From assembly GCA_937948705.1 (NCBI GenBank), contig CALECF010000030.1, positions 1-5,424 of the forward strand: a DNA stretch of 5,424 nucleotides, read 5' to 3'. The position numbers and the translations under genes were made by a program. How positions within the stretch are numbered: the first letter of the stretch is position 1; the number at the start of each line of letters is the position of its first letter. Shown piece by piece: positions 5,424-5,424 of the stretch. Source of the stretch: an uncultured Anaerosolibacter sp. (GTDB lineage: Bacteria; Bacillota_A; Clostridia; Peptostreptococcales; Thermotaleaceae). Below the pieces are notes generated by a model, which was not told the origin of the DNA, searched no databases, and saw nothing but the letters and a program-made list of their open reading frames with translations.

Positions 5424-5424
5424 T

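Overview
The window looks like chromosomal DNA of a low-GC Firmicute, most likely a Clostridia member (an Alkaliphilus-like organism would fit, but this is inference from general resemblance). It is AT-rich, has strong AGGAGG/GGGG-type ribosome binding sites, and carries a DUF134 zinc-ribbon protein, a clostridial-type FeoA/FeoB pair, a MntR-like regulator without a C-terminal SH3 domain, and a Bacillus/Clostridium-style ribBA-ribH order.

Layout, left to right. Positions 3-317 hold the 3' end of a DUF134 (UPF0251) gene whose start lies outside the window. Positions 437-1261 encode a ZIP-family zinc/divalent metal transporter (ZupT type), closed by a rho-independent terminator. A 355-base intergenic region follows. 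It contains two nearly identical inverted 15-bp sites about 110 bases apart, the second inside a candidate promoter just ahead of feoA. Positions 1617-4085 are a ferrous iron uptake operon: feoA, then FeoB encoded as two overlapping genes, one for the cytosolic GTPase part (1901-2692) and one for the membrane permease part (2682-4085). Facing it on the minus strand is a DtxR/MntR-family metalloregulator (4136-4579), whose last codons lie inside a perfect 21-bp hairpin shared by the convergent gene ends. A 270-base gap then holds a GC-rich interspersed repeat and the terminator of the riboflavin genes. The right edge carries ribH (lumazine synthase) and the last 35 codons of ribBA or ribA, both on the minus strand and almost certainly one operon.

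How it fits together: the left and middle parts deal with divalent metals (ZIP transporter, FeoA/FeoB, a DtxR-type sensor). The simplest model is that the regulator represses feoA-feoB when metal is plentiful by binding the paired sites upstream of feoA. That link is inferred, not shown. The riboflavin genes are an ordinary neighbouring operon. The points most worth a second look are the split FeoB with its divergent gate motifs, the paired operator-like sites, the Asn at a position that is a metal-binding His in MntR, and the unusual convergent hairpin. I saw no mobile element, CRISPR array, tRNA or rRNA, and no clearly new defence or biosynthetic system.
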